Shown here: piece after piece, positions 14,734 through 22,047 of the stretch
How the letters are laid out: each line of letters starts with the position of its first letter
How positions within the stretch are numbered: the first letter of the stretch is position 1
Assembly (NCBI GenBank): GCA_900548895.1
Contig: URLZ01000026.1
Location: 1-35,512, forward strand
Source of the DNA: an uncultured Akkermansia sp.
Lineage (GTDB): Bacteria > Verrucomicrobiota > Verrucomicrobiia > Verrucomicrobiales > Akkermansiaceae
DNA length: 35,512 nucleotides
Reading direction: 5' to 3'
Notes under the pieces: generated by a model
What the model was told of the DNA's origin: nothing
What the model saw: only the letters and a program-made list of their open reading frames with translations
The model's database searches: none
Made by a program: the position numbers and the translations under genes

Positions 14734-15242
14734 CTGCCAGCGACGAAAATCCGCCCTGCAGCCATCGGGATTCCGCAGGGCAGCGCGCGCAGTCAGGTCA
14801 GCGCGCGCGGTTCTCGCCTTGCGACGGGTGGGCCATTGTCTTTCGCGAAGTGGAGCGTCTCGTGGTTGCGCGGGAGGGGCCCCGCCGTTTGACCGGCCGA
14901 CGCCGACACGATCGAGGCCGTACAGCTCTCGGAGCGGCAGTCTCTTCCGCCTTCCGCTTGACGTCTGTCGACGGGGAACGGCTCCCCAATCGCACGAAGG
15001 ATGCCCCCGTCGGGTGAGTCTGCGCGGCGTCTCCCCCCCCTTCCCCCAAAAACGAAGAAGGGGAAGCGGAGAAGCCTCAGCCTCTCCGCCCCCCCTGCCC
15101 TTTGGCGCAGCCGCGCAGCAGAGTTTCGCACCCACTCTCGCCCACAGGCAGAGGCCCCAGCAGTCATCCGGGGACGTGAGGCGTCACATCTGGAGGCTCA
15201 TCCGTGCATGTGTCACTGAGATCACGGTGCGCGAACCTCTCG
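14734..15242. other. About 510 bp without a recognisable gene, between ferritin and dapF
   Basis: GC-rich and open in several frames on both strands, but no frame shows a domain, a signal peptide or a promoter at a suitable place. I see no RNA gene. It may hold the 3' untranslated region of the ferritin gene or a decayed gene; neither can be shown. Confidence 0.4.
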
Positions 15243-15734
15243 TCATTCGCGGCGCTCAGCCAGCTTGGCGTCGACGCGCATGAGGCCGCCGGTATTGCCC
15301 TCACAGAGCTCAATGTAGTCGACAATCTCCGTGACGGCGTTTTCCTCCTGCACCTGCTCCGAGGCATAGGCGAGCAGAAGGTGCTGACTGGCGTAGTCCT
15401 TTTCGCTCAGGCAGAGCTCAATGAGCTGGTCGATGGAGCGGGTGATGCTGCGCTCGTGCTCCAGAGTGTGGCGGAAGGTGTCTGCGAGGCTTCGGCGCTG
15501 GGGCGGGTAGCCCGGGATAGCGCTCAGGGTAACGGTGCCGCCGCGCTGCTCGAGAAAGTCGATGAGGCGCAGGGCGTGCTCGCACTCCTCGCGGTACTGC
15601 AAGCGCAGCCAGTGGGCTGCGCCGCGGTAGCCCTGGGCCGACATGTCGGCCGAGAGGGCGAGGTAGAGGTAGGCGGAGTCGAATTCGATGCCGATTTGTC
15701 GGCAAATAGCTTCTGCAATCGTGCTGTTCATCAT
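15243..15734 (-). CDS. ftnA: Bacterial non-heme ferritin
   Basis: 163 residues from ATG 15734 (a second ATG follows at once); the frame upstream is open but not ferritin-like. The length equals FtnA. Ferroxidase ligands are visible: Glu17 in EFDSAYLYLA, Glu50 and His53 in REECEHA, a Glu in LEHERS (93 or 95) and SEQVQEE (126-131). The protein oxidises Fe(II) and stores it in a 24-subunit shell in the cytoplasm. Residue positions match the H-type non-heme class, not bacterioferritin (no heme Met was identified). The leader holds a perfect hairpin. A DtxR/MntR-like regulator lies about 8 kb away; no link is shown. Confidence 0.92.
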   Translation of the reverse strand: MMNSTIAEAICRQIGIEFDSAYLYLALSADMSAQGYRGAAHWLRLQYREECEHALRLIDFLEQRGGTVTLSAIPGYPPQRRSLADTFRHTLEHERSITRSIDQLIELCLSEKDYASQHLLLAYASEQVQEENAVTEIVDYIELCEGNTGGLMRVDAKLAERRE

Positions 15735-15753
15735 ATGATTTTGGGTGTCGGGT

Positions 15754-15770
15754 GGCGGCTTGCAGCCGCC
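15754..15770 (-). promoter_or_regulatory. Hairpin in the ferritin leader
   Basis: A perfect 7-bp stem with a 3-nt loop (GGCGGCT-GCA-AGCCGCC on the minus strand), 20 nt before the start codon. It could control translation or be a dispersed palindromic element; a related core (CGGCTTGC) occurs in the hairpin at 20523-20552. Confidence 0.45.
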
Positions 15771-15777
15771 GCTCTCT

Positions 15778-15806
15778 ATTGGAGCAGGAGGCCCGGCGCC
15801 TGTCAA
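15778..15806 (-). promoter_or_regulatory. Ferritin promoter
   Basis: Minus strand: perfect -35 TTGACA (15801-15806), 17-nt spacer ending TGC, -10 TCCAAT (15778-15783). The leader is about 37 nt. Confidence 0.5.
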
Positions 15807-15878
15807 GATTTCCCGTCCACCTGTTCGGAGAGAGCACACGCGGACGGCTGATGCTCTCAAGCCTACTGTTTTCTCTGC

Positions 15879-15907
15879 TTGACACGGCAAGCGCCGTGCT
15901 GTAACAT
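15879..15907 (+). promoter_or_regulatory. Promoter of the small secreted-protein gene, 9 nt from the ATG
   Basis: -35 TTGACA (15879-15884), 17-nt spacer, -10 TAACAT (15902-15907), then 9 nt (GAGCTGTCT) to the ATG. It is divergent from the ferritin promoter, with 72 bp between the two -35 boxes. Confidence 0.65.
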
Positions 15908-15916
15908 GAGCTGTCT

Positions 15917-16462
15917 ATGAAATTCCTGTCTCTTTCTCTCTCTCTTTTGATGTTACCTCTGCTGATCTCTCCAACAGCCGATGCGATGGTGCCCTTGACG
16001 GCCCAGTACTCCTCGTCCGGCTACGGCAGCAACCCGCAGAATGACAAGAGGGCGGTACGCGCGGCGACAAAAAAGGCGCGCGGCTTGGTCAAGAAGACGA
16101 TGCTGACGCGCCGCAGCGTCGTGGGAATGCTCAAGCGCGTGAAGGATGAGAAGTCTGCCGAGCGTTCGGCCAAATCAATGCAGCGGCTCTACGAGGCCAT
16201 TTCAGAGAAACCCTCCCTGAGCGAGCGCGCGGATGACAATGCCCAGAACGCGAACTACAACGCCATGGCTGCTCAGAGCAAGAGCCTTGAGGCCGAGGCC
16301 TATCAGGAGGAGATGAAGAAAAATGCGCGCGTCTTTGAGCGCATCCAGAGTGATATCGATGAGCACCTGAAGCGCATCGATGAGCTGGGCATCGACTCCA
16401 GCGCGCTGCGCGACTGCGCGGATAAAATCCTCAAGTACGATTTCAGCTCCAACGAGAGCTGA
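15917..16462 (+). CDS. Small secreted or periplasmic helical protein, unknown
   Basis: 181 residues. A classical signal peptide covers about residues 1-23 (Leu/Ser-rich core, cleavage after ADA). The mature protein is strongly charged and helical: a Lys/Arg-rich first half (residues about 43-85, KKARGLVKKTMLTRRS) and a heptad-like C-terminal half (about 100-165) suggesting coiled coil. There are one or no cysteines in the mature part (a single Cys near the end). I recognise no family. It has a strong short-leader promoter and a shared terminator, so it looks like a real, well-expressed gene of one cistron. Confidence 0.75.
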   Translation: MKFLSLSLSLLMLPLLISPTADAMVPLTAQYSSSGYGSNPQNDKRAVRAATKKARGLVKKTMLTRRSVVGMLKRVKDEKSAERSAKSMQRLYEAISEKPSLSERADDNAQNANYNAMAAQSKSLEAEAYQEEMKKNARVFERIQSDIDEHLKRIDELGIDSSALRDCADKILKYDFSSNES

Positions 16463-16550
16463 GACGGCAAGCCGCCGACGCCTCCGGCGCCATGTGCCTG
16501 CCTGTCCATAAGCGCGTGGCCGCACGGATGCTCGGACAGCTTAAGGCAAA

Positions 16551-16586
16551 AAAGGGCACCCGTCCTATCCGGACGGGTGCCCTTTT
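16551..16586. terminator. Bidirectional terminator between the secreted-protein gene and metG
   Basis: A 12-bp stem GGGCACCCGTCC / GGACGGGTGCCC with a 5-nt loop, flanked by six A on the left and TTTT on the right. It therefore works for both convergent transcripts. Confidence 0.9.
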
Positions 16587-16697
16587 GTTGCCGAATCAGC
16601 GGGAGGGGATCGCCCCAGCTGGGCGGTGTCTCAGATCCTCCACCGCAGCGTTACCCCCGGGGAAGCGCGGCGGGGGGCGATAAAAAGCTTCGTCAGC

Positions 16698-18323
16698 TCA
16701 GCCCTGCTGCGCCGCCTTGCGAGCGGCTTTTTCAGCCGCCTTGGCTGCCTTGGCCGCCATCTTGGCCTTCTCCTCTTCAGAGAGAATGCGGGGGAAAACG
16801 GGGCTCGGAGCCTGCACGCGATGGCCGTCGGCGAGCAGCCCCCAGCTGAGTTTCTGCGGGCAGAGGTTGGCGGCGTCCACCTGAAGCTGGCTGAGGATGC
16901 GCTCCGAGGCCTCGGGCAGCACGCAGCCGATGAGGTAACCGACGTGGGCGCAGCTCTCCAGCAGGTGGGCGAGGACGCGCTGCAGCTCCGTGAGGCGGCT
17001 TTCATCCTTGGCGAGGGTCCAGGGCTGCTTCTGCTCGATGTAGCTGTTGCAGAGGCCGACGTGGGCATTGAGCGCCCCCAGAGCATCCGCCGTGTTGTAG
17101 GCGTCCATACAGGCGATAAACTTGGCCGTGGTGTCGGCGAGGCTGCGACGCAGGGCGGCAGAGAGCTCATCGTCCTCGCTGCCGAGAGTGATGACACCGC
17201 CGCAGTAGCGCACGCACATGTTGAGGGAGCGGTTGACAAGGTTGCCGATATCGTTGGCCAGCTCCGTGTTGTAGATCATCTTGAGGCGCTCGGGGTCGTA
17301 GTCGCTGTCGTAGCCCGTCTTGGTGTCGCGCACGAGGTAATAGCGCAGCGCCTCAGCGCCGAAGGCGTCGCAGAGGTCGTTGGGATCGACGATGTTGCCG
17401 AGGGATTTGGACATCTTCTCGCCCTTGATGTTGAGCCAGCCGTGCACGAGCAGGCGCGGCATGGCCTCGTCGGGGAAGCCCATGGCGTGCAGCATGCACA
17501 TCCAGTAAATGCCGTGGGCGGGGATGAGGATGTCTTTGCCGATCACTTCGCAGGCAGCCGGCCAGAGCTTGCCGAAGTCGGGCAGCGTGGCGTCATCCTC
17601 CGCCAGATAGCCAGCGAAGGAGATGTAGTTGATGAGGGCGTCAAACCAGACGTAGGTGACGAAGTCGGGGTCGAAGGGCAGCGGGATGCCCCAGCTGAGG
17701 CGCTCCTTGGGGCGGCTGATGCAGAGATCATTGCCGAAGGCTCGCTCAATGCCCTGAAGCAGATCCTGTCGGCGGAACTCCGGGGTGACGACTTCGGGGT
17801 GGGCCGTGACGTAGTCCTTCAGCCAGCCGACGTGCTGGCTGAGATTGAAATACCAGTTCTCCTCCTCCAGCTCGATGACTTCGCCCCACTCCGGGCCGAA
17901 GTTGCCGCTCTCATCGCGCTCCTTGTCGGTGAGAAACTGCTCCTGACGCACCGAGTAAAAGCCCTTGTAGGCCTTTTTGTAAAGGCAGCCCTTGTCCTTG
18001 AGGCTGCTGAGGATTTTCTGCACGCAGGCCTCGTGGCGAGGGTCGGTGGTGGCAGCCCAGCCGTCGTAGCCGATGCCGAGGCGCTTCCAGAGGGCAATGA
18101 ACTTGCCGGTGACGCTGTCGGCGTACTCCTGTGGGCTGATGCCCGCCTGCTCGGCCTTCTGCTGAACTTTCTGGCCATGCTGATCCACACCCGTCAGGAA
18201 GTATACGTCTTCTCCGCACATGCGCTTCCAGCGCGCGATGACATCGGCGAGGACTTTCTCGTAAGCGTGCCCGATGTGCGGTGCGCCGTTCGTATAATCA
18301 ATGGCTGTCGTGATGTAGAACAT
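16698..18323 (-). CDS. metG: Methionyl-tRNA synthetase, zinc-less short form
   Basis: 541 residues. The class I motifs are HIGH (16-19, APHIGHAYEK) and KMSKS (about 303-307, GEKMSKSLGN). The connective-peptide region (YSVRQEQFLTDKE, then EEENWYFNLSQ) has none of the paired CxxC zinc knuckles of the E. coli type, so it belongs to the MetG2-like form. The C-terminus lacks the EMAP-type tRNA-binding domain and ends in a Lys/Ala repeat tail (residues about 517-541), probably a helix that contacts tRNA. The start codon is 9 nt after the -10. It is monocistronic, with its own terminator. Confidence 0.96.
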   Translation of the reverse strand: MFYITTAIDYTNGAPHIGHAYEKVLADVIARWKRMCGEDVYFLTGVDQHGQKVQQKAEQAGISPQEYADSVTGKFIALWKRLGIGYDGWAATTDPRHEACVQKILSSLKDKGCLYKKAYKGFYSVRQEQFLTDKERDESGNFGPEWGEVIELEEENWYFNLSQHVGWLKDYVTAHPEVVTPEFRRQDLLQGIERAFGNDLCISRPKERLSWGIPLPFDPDFVTYVWFDALINYISFAGYLAEDDATLPDFGKLWPAACEVIGKDILIPAHGIYWMCMLHAMGFPDEAMPRLLVHGWLNIKGEKMSKSLGNIVDPNDLCDAFGAEALRYYLVRDTKTGYDSDYDPERLKMIYNTELANDIGNLVNRSLNMCVRYCGGVITLGSEDDELSAALRRSLADTTAKFIACMDAYNTADALGALNAHVGLCNSYIEQKQPWTLAKDESRLTELQRVLAHLLESCAHVGYLIGCVLPEASERILSQLQVDAANLCPQKLSWGLLADGHRVQAPSPVFPRILSEEEKAKMAAKAAKAAEKAARKAAQQG

Positions 18324-18332
18324 AGCGGGCGT

Positions 18333-18361
18333 ATTCTACCACAGGGGGCGGGGCAAGGCAA
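18333..18361 (-). promoter_or_regulatory. metG promoter, 9 nt from the ATG
   Basis: Minus strand: -35 TTGCCT (18356-18361), 17-nt spacer ending TGG (extended -10), -10 TAGAAT (18333-18338), then ACGCCCGCT and the ATG. The predicted leader is GCT. There is no T-box or other leader control, which the position excludes. Confidence 0.7.
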
Positions 18362-18490
18362 GGGCAATCTCCCCCCGCCGTAGGCCGAGAGCCGAGCGCT
18401 CTGCCCTGAGCGATGCACGCGGCTCTCACCTGCGCAGGTCTCCGCCCGGCATCAGGTCGCACGCAGCCTCTCTCTCTCGCTGAAGCGCGC

Positions 18491-18525
18491 AACAAAACGC
18501 CCTCGGCTGCGGCGCAGCCGAGGGC
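18491..18525 (-). terminator. Rho-independent terminator after tpiA
   Basis: A perfect 12-bp stem GCCCTCGGCTGC / GCAGCCGAGGGC with a 3-nt loop (18499-18525), followed on the minus strand by GTTTTGTT. Confidence 0.9.
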
Positions 18526-18558
18526 GAGAGAGGCTTGATATCGCCGAAATCAGACTCC

Positions 18559-19323
18559 TTACAGGGAAGCCTTGATGATAGCGGCGAAGGAGTCGGGCTT
18601 AAGGGCGGCGCCACCCACGAGGGCGCCGTCGATGTCGGGCTGGCTCATCAGCTCGGCAGCGTTGGCGGGCTTGACGGAGCCGCCGTACTGCAGGCGCACC
18701 TTGTCAGCAGCCTCCTGACCGAAGGTCTTGGCGACCGTGCTGCGGATGAAGGCGTGAGCGGACTGAGCATCAGCAGCGGAAGCGGTCTTGCCGGTGCCGA
18801 TGGCCCACACGGGCTCGTAGGCGATGACGAGGCCTGCGACCTGCTCGGGGGTCAGGCCCTCGAGGCCTTCGACGACCTGCGAGCTGAGCACGGCCTCAAG
18901 CTGGCCGCCCTCGCGCTGCTCGAGGGTCTCGCCGATGCAGTAGATCGGGATGAGGCCGGCGGAAAGGGCCTTCTTGATCTTGCGGTTGATGTAGGCGTTG
19001 GTCTCGCCGTGGTACTGGCGGCGCTCGCTGTGGCCGAGCACGACGTACTTGCAGCCCAGCTCCGTGAGCATGGAGGTGGAGATTTCGCCGGTGAAGGCAC
19101 CGTTGTCATGATCACTCACATCCTGAGCACCGACGCCGATGCAGGAGCAGCCGTTGAGGGCCTCCATGACGGCGGGAATGGTGACGAAGGGGGGAACGAT
19201 GACCTTGTCCACAGCCTTGCACTCGCAGGTGAGTTCGTCCTTGAGGGCAGCCATGAAGGCCTTGGCCTCAGCCGGGCCGATGTTCATCTTCCAGTTGGCA
19301 GCAATAATGGGTGTACGAGACAT
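18559..19323 (-). CDS. tpiA: Triosephosphate isomerase
   Basis: 254 residues, standard length. Catalytic residues are all present: Asn10 and Lys12 (ANWKMN), His98 (VLGHSERR) and Glu170 (AYEPVWAIGTGK), plus the C-terminal phosphate-binding YGGSVKP. It interconverts dihydroxyacetone phosphate and glyceraldehyde-3-phosphate in glycolysis. It is a lone gene, not in the gap-pgk-tpi operon seen in many bacteria. It has its own promoter and terminator. Confidence 0.97.
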   Translation of the reverse strand: MSRTPIIAANWKMNIGPAEAKAFMAALKDELTCECKAVDKVIVPPFVTIPAVMEALNGCSCIGVGAQDVSDHDNGAFTGEISTSMLTELGCKYVVLGHSERRQYHGETNAYINRKIKKALSAGLIPIYCIGETLEQREGGQLEAVLSSQVVEGLEGLTPEQVAGLVIAYEPVWAIGTGKTASAADAQSAHAFIRSTVAKTFGQEAADKVRLQYGGSVKPANAAELMSQPDIDGALVGGAALKPDSFAAIIKASL

Positions 19324-19352
19324 AATAAAGGTTTGTCTGTTGTGACGGAGGG

Positions 19353-19381
19353 AGGGTAGCGCAATCGGGGCGTCAAGTCAA
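19353..19381 (-). promoter_or_regulatory. tpiA promoter
   Basis: Minus strand: -35 TTGACT (19376-19381), 17-nt spacer, -10 TACCCT (19353-19358). The leader is about 23 nt with no Shine-Dalgarno. Confidence 0.5.
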
Positions 19382-19494
19382 GCTTAATCTATTGCGCTTC
19401 CGGCTCTGAGAAAGGAGGGGATGAGCTCATCTGCCGTCGGATGGGAGCCTGACGACGGAGAATATTCTTGCCACCCCAGCTTTATCAGGTTAGT

Positions 19495-19998
19495 ATGACA
19501 GCGTCTTCCGCCTGCCGCACTTCATCGCGTGCCGCAGAAGCCCAGCGCCTCAGGATGAGGAACGCCATGAAAGCCAGCGAAACCAAGTTCATTCTTCTGC
19601 ACTGCCCTCAGGATCTCGTCCGCGAAGTGGACGATCTCTGCGCGATGAACTTTCTCAACCGAACGGAGTTTCTGGTCTTTGCCATCGACTCGATGATGGA
19701 GTTTTTCGAGCGCCGCCAACAGGAGGAGGATGCTCGCTCCGGCTTCGGCAGCGAGGAGGACTGCCCAATCCCGGGGGACGTCATCCCCCCTGCGTTTTTC
19801 ACGGGCGAAGATGACGACGAGGAGGTTCTCTGGGCGGCTGAGGAGCAAGAGGGCTTCTCAGCCGATTTCTCATGGCCCTGGGAGGAGGCTCCAAAAAACC
19901 AAACACACGCCACCGAGAGCGAAGATGGAGAACGGAACGAGCCGGGGACTCACGGCTCGGAGGGCCCCGGCGGAAATCCGTTCGACAAAGGTCAATGA
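19495..19998 (+). CDS. Putative ribbon-helix-helix protein with acidic tail
   Basis: 167 residues from ATG 19495. Residues about 30-72 (KFILLHCPQDLVREVDDL, then NRTEFLVFAIDSMMEFFE) show the strand-helix-turn-helix layout of RHH/CopG-like DNA-binding proteins. The second half (about 75-167) is acidic, rich in Glu, Asp, Gly and Pro, and probably disordered. Starts at 19555 or 19567 are possible and would place the RHH strand close to the N-terminus, as is usual. I prefer 19495 because it has a T at -1, but the choice is open. No partner toxin is adjacent. It faces away from tpiA. DNA binding is inferred from fold only. Confidence 0.6.
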   Translation: MTASSACRTSSRAAEAQRLRMRNAMKASETKFILLHCPQDLVREVDDLCAMNFLNRTEFLVFAIDSMMEFFERRQQEEDARSGFGSEEDCPIPGDVIPPAFFTGEDDDEEVLWAAEEQEGFSADFSWPWEEAPKNQTHATESEDGERNEPGTHGSEGPGGNPFDKGQ

Positions 19999-20217
19999 AA
20001 GGGGGTTAGGAAGGAGGCAGAGCCTCCCTTCCTCCAACCAGCATCGTGGCGGCACGAAATCTCCTCGGAAAAGGAACGCTCTCCTCTCCTGCCCCGCTGA
20101 GAGCTCCACGGAGTCTGCCCGAGCTCGAGCTTCGGCCGTTCAGGCCGTACACGTAATGCAAGACGTCATGCAGGCCAGCAAGCGCCGAGAGCGCAAGCCC
20201 ACGCACCCGCTCAGGTC

Positions 20218-20439
20218 TCAATCCTCGAGGTCGAGGTGCCCGACAGCGGTATGGGGAAGGGCACCGAGGTCGATGGCCTTGTCGGACACGACGGCGGGGT
20301 CATCGATGAAGCGGTAGGCGTAGCAGTCCGGGCAGACGTCGACCCCCTTGTCGACGATCGCTCCGCACACGGCGCATACCTTGTAGGAGCGGGGATCCTG
20401 CAGGATGGTGTTGGCCATCTCCTTGTAGTTGTTCGACAT
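20218..20439 (-). CDS. Small zinc-ribbon protein
   Basis: 73 residues with two CxxC knuckles: CAVC (Cys22, Cys25) and CPDC (Cys36, Cys39), 10 residues apart, a typical zinc ribbon. A short helical N-terminus (MANTILQDP) precedes it and an acidic tail follows. I recognise no function; small zinc ribbons of this kind are often nucleic-acid or protein binders. It lies 144 nt downstream of rpsT on the same strand and could be co-transcribed if the hairpin between them does not terminate. The start has no Shine-Dalgarno. Confidence 0.75.
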   Translation of the reverse strand: MSNNYKEMANTILQDPRSYKVCAVCGAIVDKGVDVCPDCYAYRFIDDPAVVSDKAIDLGALPHTAVGHLDLED

Positions 20440-20522
20440 GGTCGCGAATCAGTTGAGGATTCGAGAGTGGTTGGTTTCGCGGCTGAGTCGCGGGCGGCGC
20501 GGAGCAGCCGGGACAATAAGTC

Positions 20523-20552
20523 GGCGGGACACCGGCTTGCCGGCGCCCCGCC
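20523..20552 (-). terminator. GC-rich hairpin after rpsT
   Basis: Two stems GGCGGG/CCCGCC and CCGGC/GCCGG separated by a 3x3 internal loop, with a TT/AA loop, 32 nt after the rpsT stop. It is followed on the minus strand by GACTTATTG, a poor U-tract, so termination may be partial. It could instead be a dispersed palindrome. Confidence 0.4.
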
Positions 20553-20583
20553 CAACTCAAAAACGGAAAACCTGAAAGGGTAC

Positions 20584-20847
20584 TCAGGCGATGGAAGCCA
20601 CGGCCTTGGCTGCCTTGCTCTTGTAGTTGGCAGCGCGGTTGGCCGGCACGGTGCCCTTCTTGGCGGCCTTGTCGATGACGGAGGAGAACTCGTTGTAGGC
20701 AGCCACGGCAGCGGCCTTATCCTTGGCCTCGACGGCGATGGCAACCTTCTTGCGGAAGGTGCGAACGCGGGACATGACGGAACGGTTGACGGCCGTGCGG
20801 GCGATCGTCTGGCGGATGCGCTTCTTAGCGGACAGAGTGTGAGCCAT
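20584..20847 (-). CDS. rpsT: 30S ribosomal protein S20
   Basis: 87 residues, Lys/Arg/Ala-rich, beginning AHTLSAKKRIRQ and with the S20 core RTFRKKVAIAVEAKDK. S20 binds 16S rRNA early in 30S assembly. As in many bacteria it is monocistronic or nearly so. The start follows a leader of about 40 nt with no Shine-Dalgarno; in E. coli S20 represses its own translation, but I see nothing here that shows this. Confidence 0.95.
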   Translation of the reverse strand: MAHTLSAKKRIRQTIARTAVNRSVMSRVRTFRKKVAIAVEAKDKAAAVAAYNEFSSVIDKAAKKGTVPANRAANYKSKAAKAVASIA

Positions 20848-20888
20848 AATTCAGATGGAAAGATTGGTTTCTCGTTTTGGTGGGGTGG

Positions 20889-20916
20889 AGTTTACCTGAT
20901 TCCGCCGGATTGTCAA
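20889..20916 (-). promoter_or_regulatory. rpsT promoter
   Basis: Minus strand: perfect -35 TTGACA (20911-20916), 16-nt spacer, -10 TAAACT (20889-20894). Confidence 0.65.
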
Positions 20917-21146
20917 GCCAATTCATCATAAAAGCCGCATTTTTTTGACGGAGGCGGGCTCGCTGCTGCTCTTTCCCAACCCCCTTCCGCGCATTCGCTT
21001 TCGCGCATTCCCTGCTTCTCCTCGCCTCCGCAATGCCGCTCTCGACGCAGGGCAGGTCGAGGCCGGATGCGCAGGGGCTGCGCGGTCGTCCTCGCGCGCG
21101 CGTTGACGCGCGTGGAGGAGTTTCGCGGCTGCGGCTCTTTTCGGGC

Positions 21147-21175
21147 TTGCGTCGGGAGCGGCTTCATGCTAAGCT
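21147..21175 (+). promoter_or_regulatory. Promoter of the Pro/Ala-rich lipoprotein gene, 10 nt from the ATG
   Basis: -35 TTGCGT (21147-21152), 17-nt spacer ending TGC, -10 TAAGCT (21170-21175), then 10 nt to ATG 21186. The rest of the 338-bp gap to rpsT is GC-rich with no gene. Confidence 0.6.
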
Positions 21176-21185
21176 GGGCTCGCAC

Positions 21186-21848
21186 ATGAGATTTTCAGGA
21201 TATTTCTGCGGTCTTCTGGCTGCTACACTGCTGTTGCCGTCCTGCACCCGCCCCTTCTGGCGCCGGGATGCGGAGCCACGAGTCGCGGAGTTCCTGCTGG
21301 AGGGGACGGAGATCCCGCCGTCGACGGCGTCTGCCGCGACGCCCCCTGCTGCTGACGGGGGAGCGCCGACCCAACCCTCGGGCGGCCCAGCTCTGCCGGG
21401 CCGTGACGACTCAGCCTCGCCGTCCGCCGCAGCACCATCCGCCGGCATGCCTTCCTCCGCTGCCCCTTCTCCCGGCGTGACGGCCTCTTCTGCTCCCACG
21501 CCGGCTCAGGCGCCGGCGGTGACTCACGAACCCGGCGCAGCCATGCCGGTGCCGACACCGGCCCAACAAGCGGCGGCTCGGGCTCTGCTCAACCGACAGG
21601 CCTCTCAGGCTCCCTCCCCTGCGCCAAGCCCCGCAGCGGTTTCGGTGGTGTCGGATGACATGCCGTATCTGCCGCAGGGCCAACTGCGCACGATTTCACC
21701 GGTCCCTCCCGAGGAGGCCGCCAGCAGCGCCGAGCAGAATGTCCCCCCGCCGAATGCCGTTGAGCGCCGTGGGCTGCGCTCCCCTTCTCTGCCGAAGGTG
21801 CTCCCGATGGACATCAACGGACGCGTCTCCGGGCGATCCGGGAGCTGA
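21186..21848 (+). CDS. Pro/Ala/Ser-rich lipoprotein, unknown
   Basis: 220 residues from ATG 21186; the frame is open upstream but that part is Arg-rich and unlike protein. The signal is a lipobox LLPSC with Cys20. The mature chain is almost wholly low complexity (Pro, Ala, Ser; about residues 45-160), as in flexible linkers that span the periplasm. The last 60 residues are more ordered (MPYLPQGQLRTISPVPPEE). No domain is recognised. The start is supported by a promoter 10 nt upstream. It is followed by the methyltransferase gene after 199 nt of C/T-rich sequence. Confidence 0.7.
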   Translation: MRFSGYFCGLLAATLLLPSCTRPFWRRDAEPRVAEFLLEGTEIPPSTASAATPPAADGGAPTQPSGGPALPGRDDSASPSAAAPSAGMPSSAAPSPGVTASSAPTPAQAPAVTHEPGAAMPVPTPAQQAAARALLNRQASQAPSPAPSPAAVSVVSDDMPYLPQGQLRTISPVPPEEAASSAEQNVPPPNAVERRGLRSPSLPKVLPMDINGRVSGRSGS

Positions 21849-22047
21849 GGCGGACGCGCCCCTGCTCTGCCTCCGCAGCCCTGCCGGCCTGATTCCTGAC
21901 GAACTTCCGACGCATTCTCCCACATCCTCGCCCGATCCCATCCCGCCTTCCCCCCCTCCCGCAGATCATCAGGCTTTCCTCGTTTCACCCTCTGCAACGT
22001 CAACGCCCCCTCTTCAACCGCTTTCAGACGCAACGCCCACCGCTGAC

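Noticed and set aside
16626..18383. A 585-codon open frame antisense to metG
   Set aside because: Same cause; metG has all its motifs, a promoter and a terminator on the other strand, and the frame crosses the bidirectional terminator's flank.
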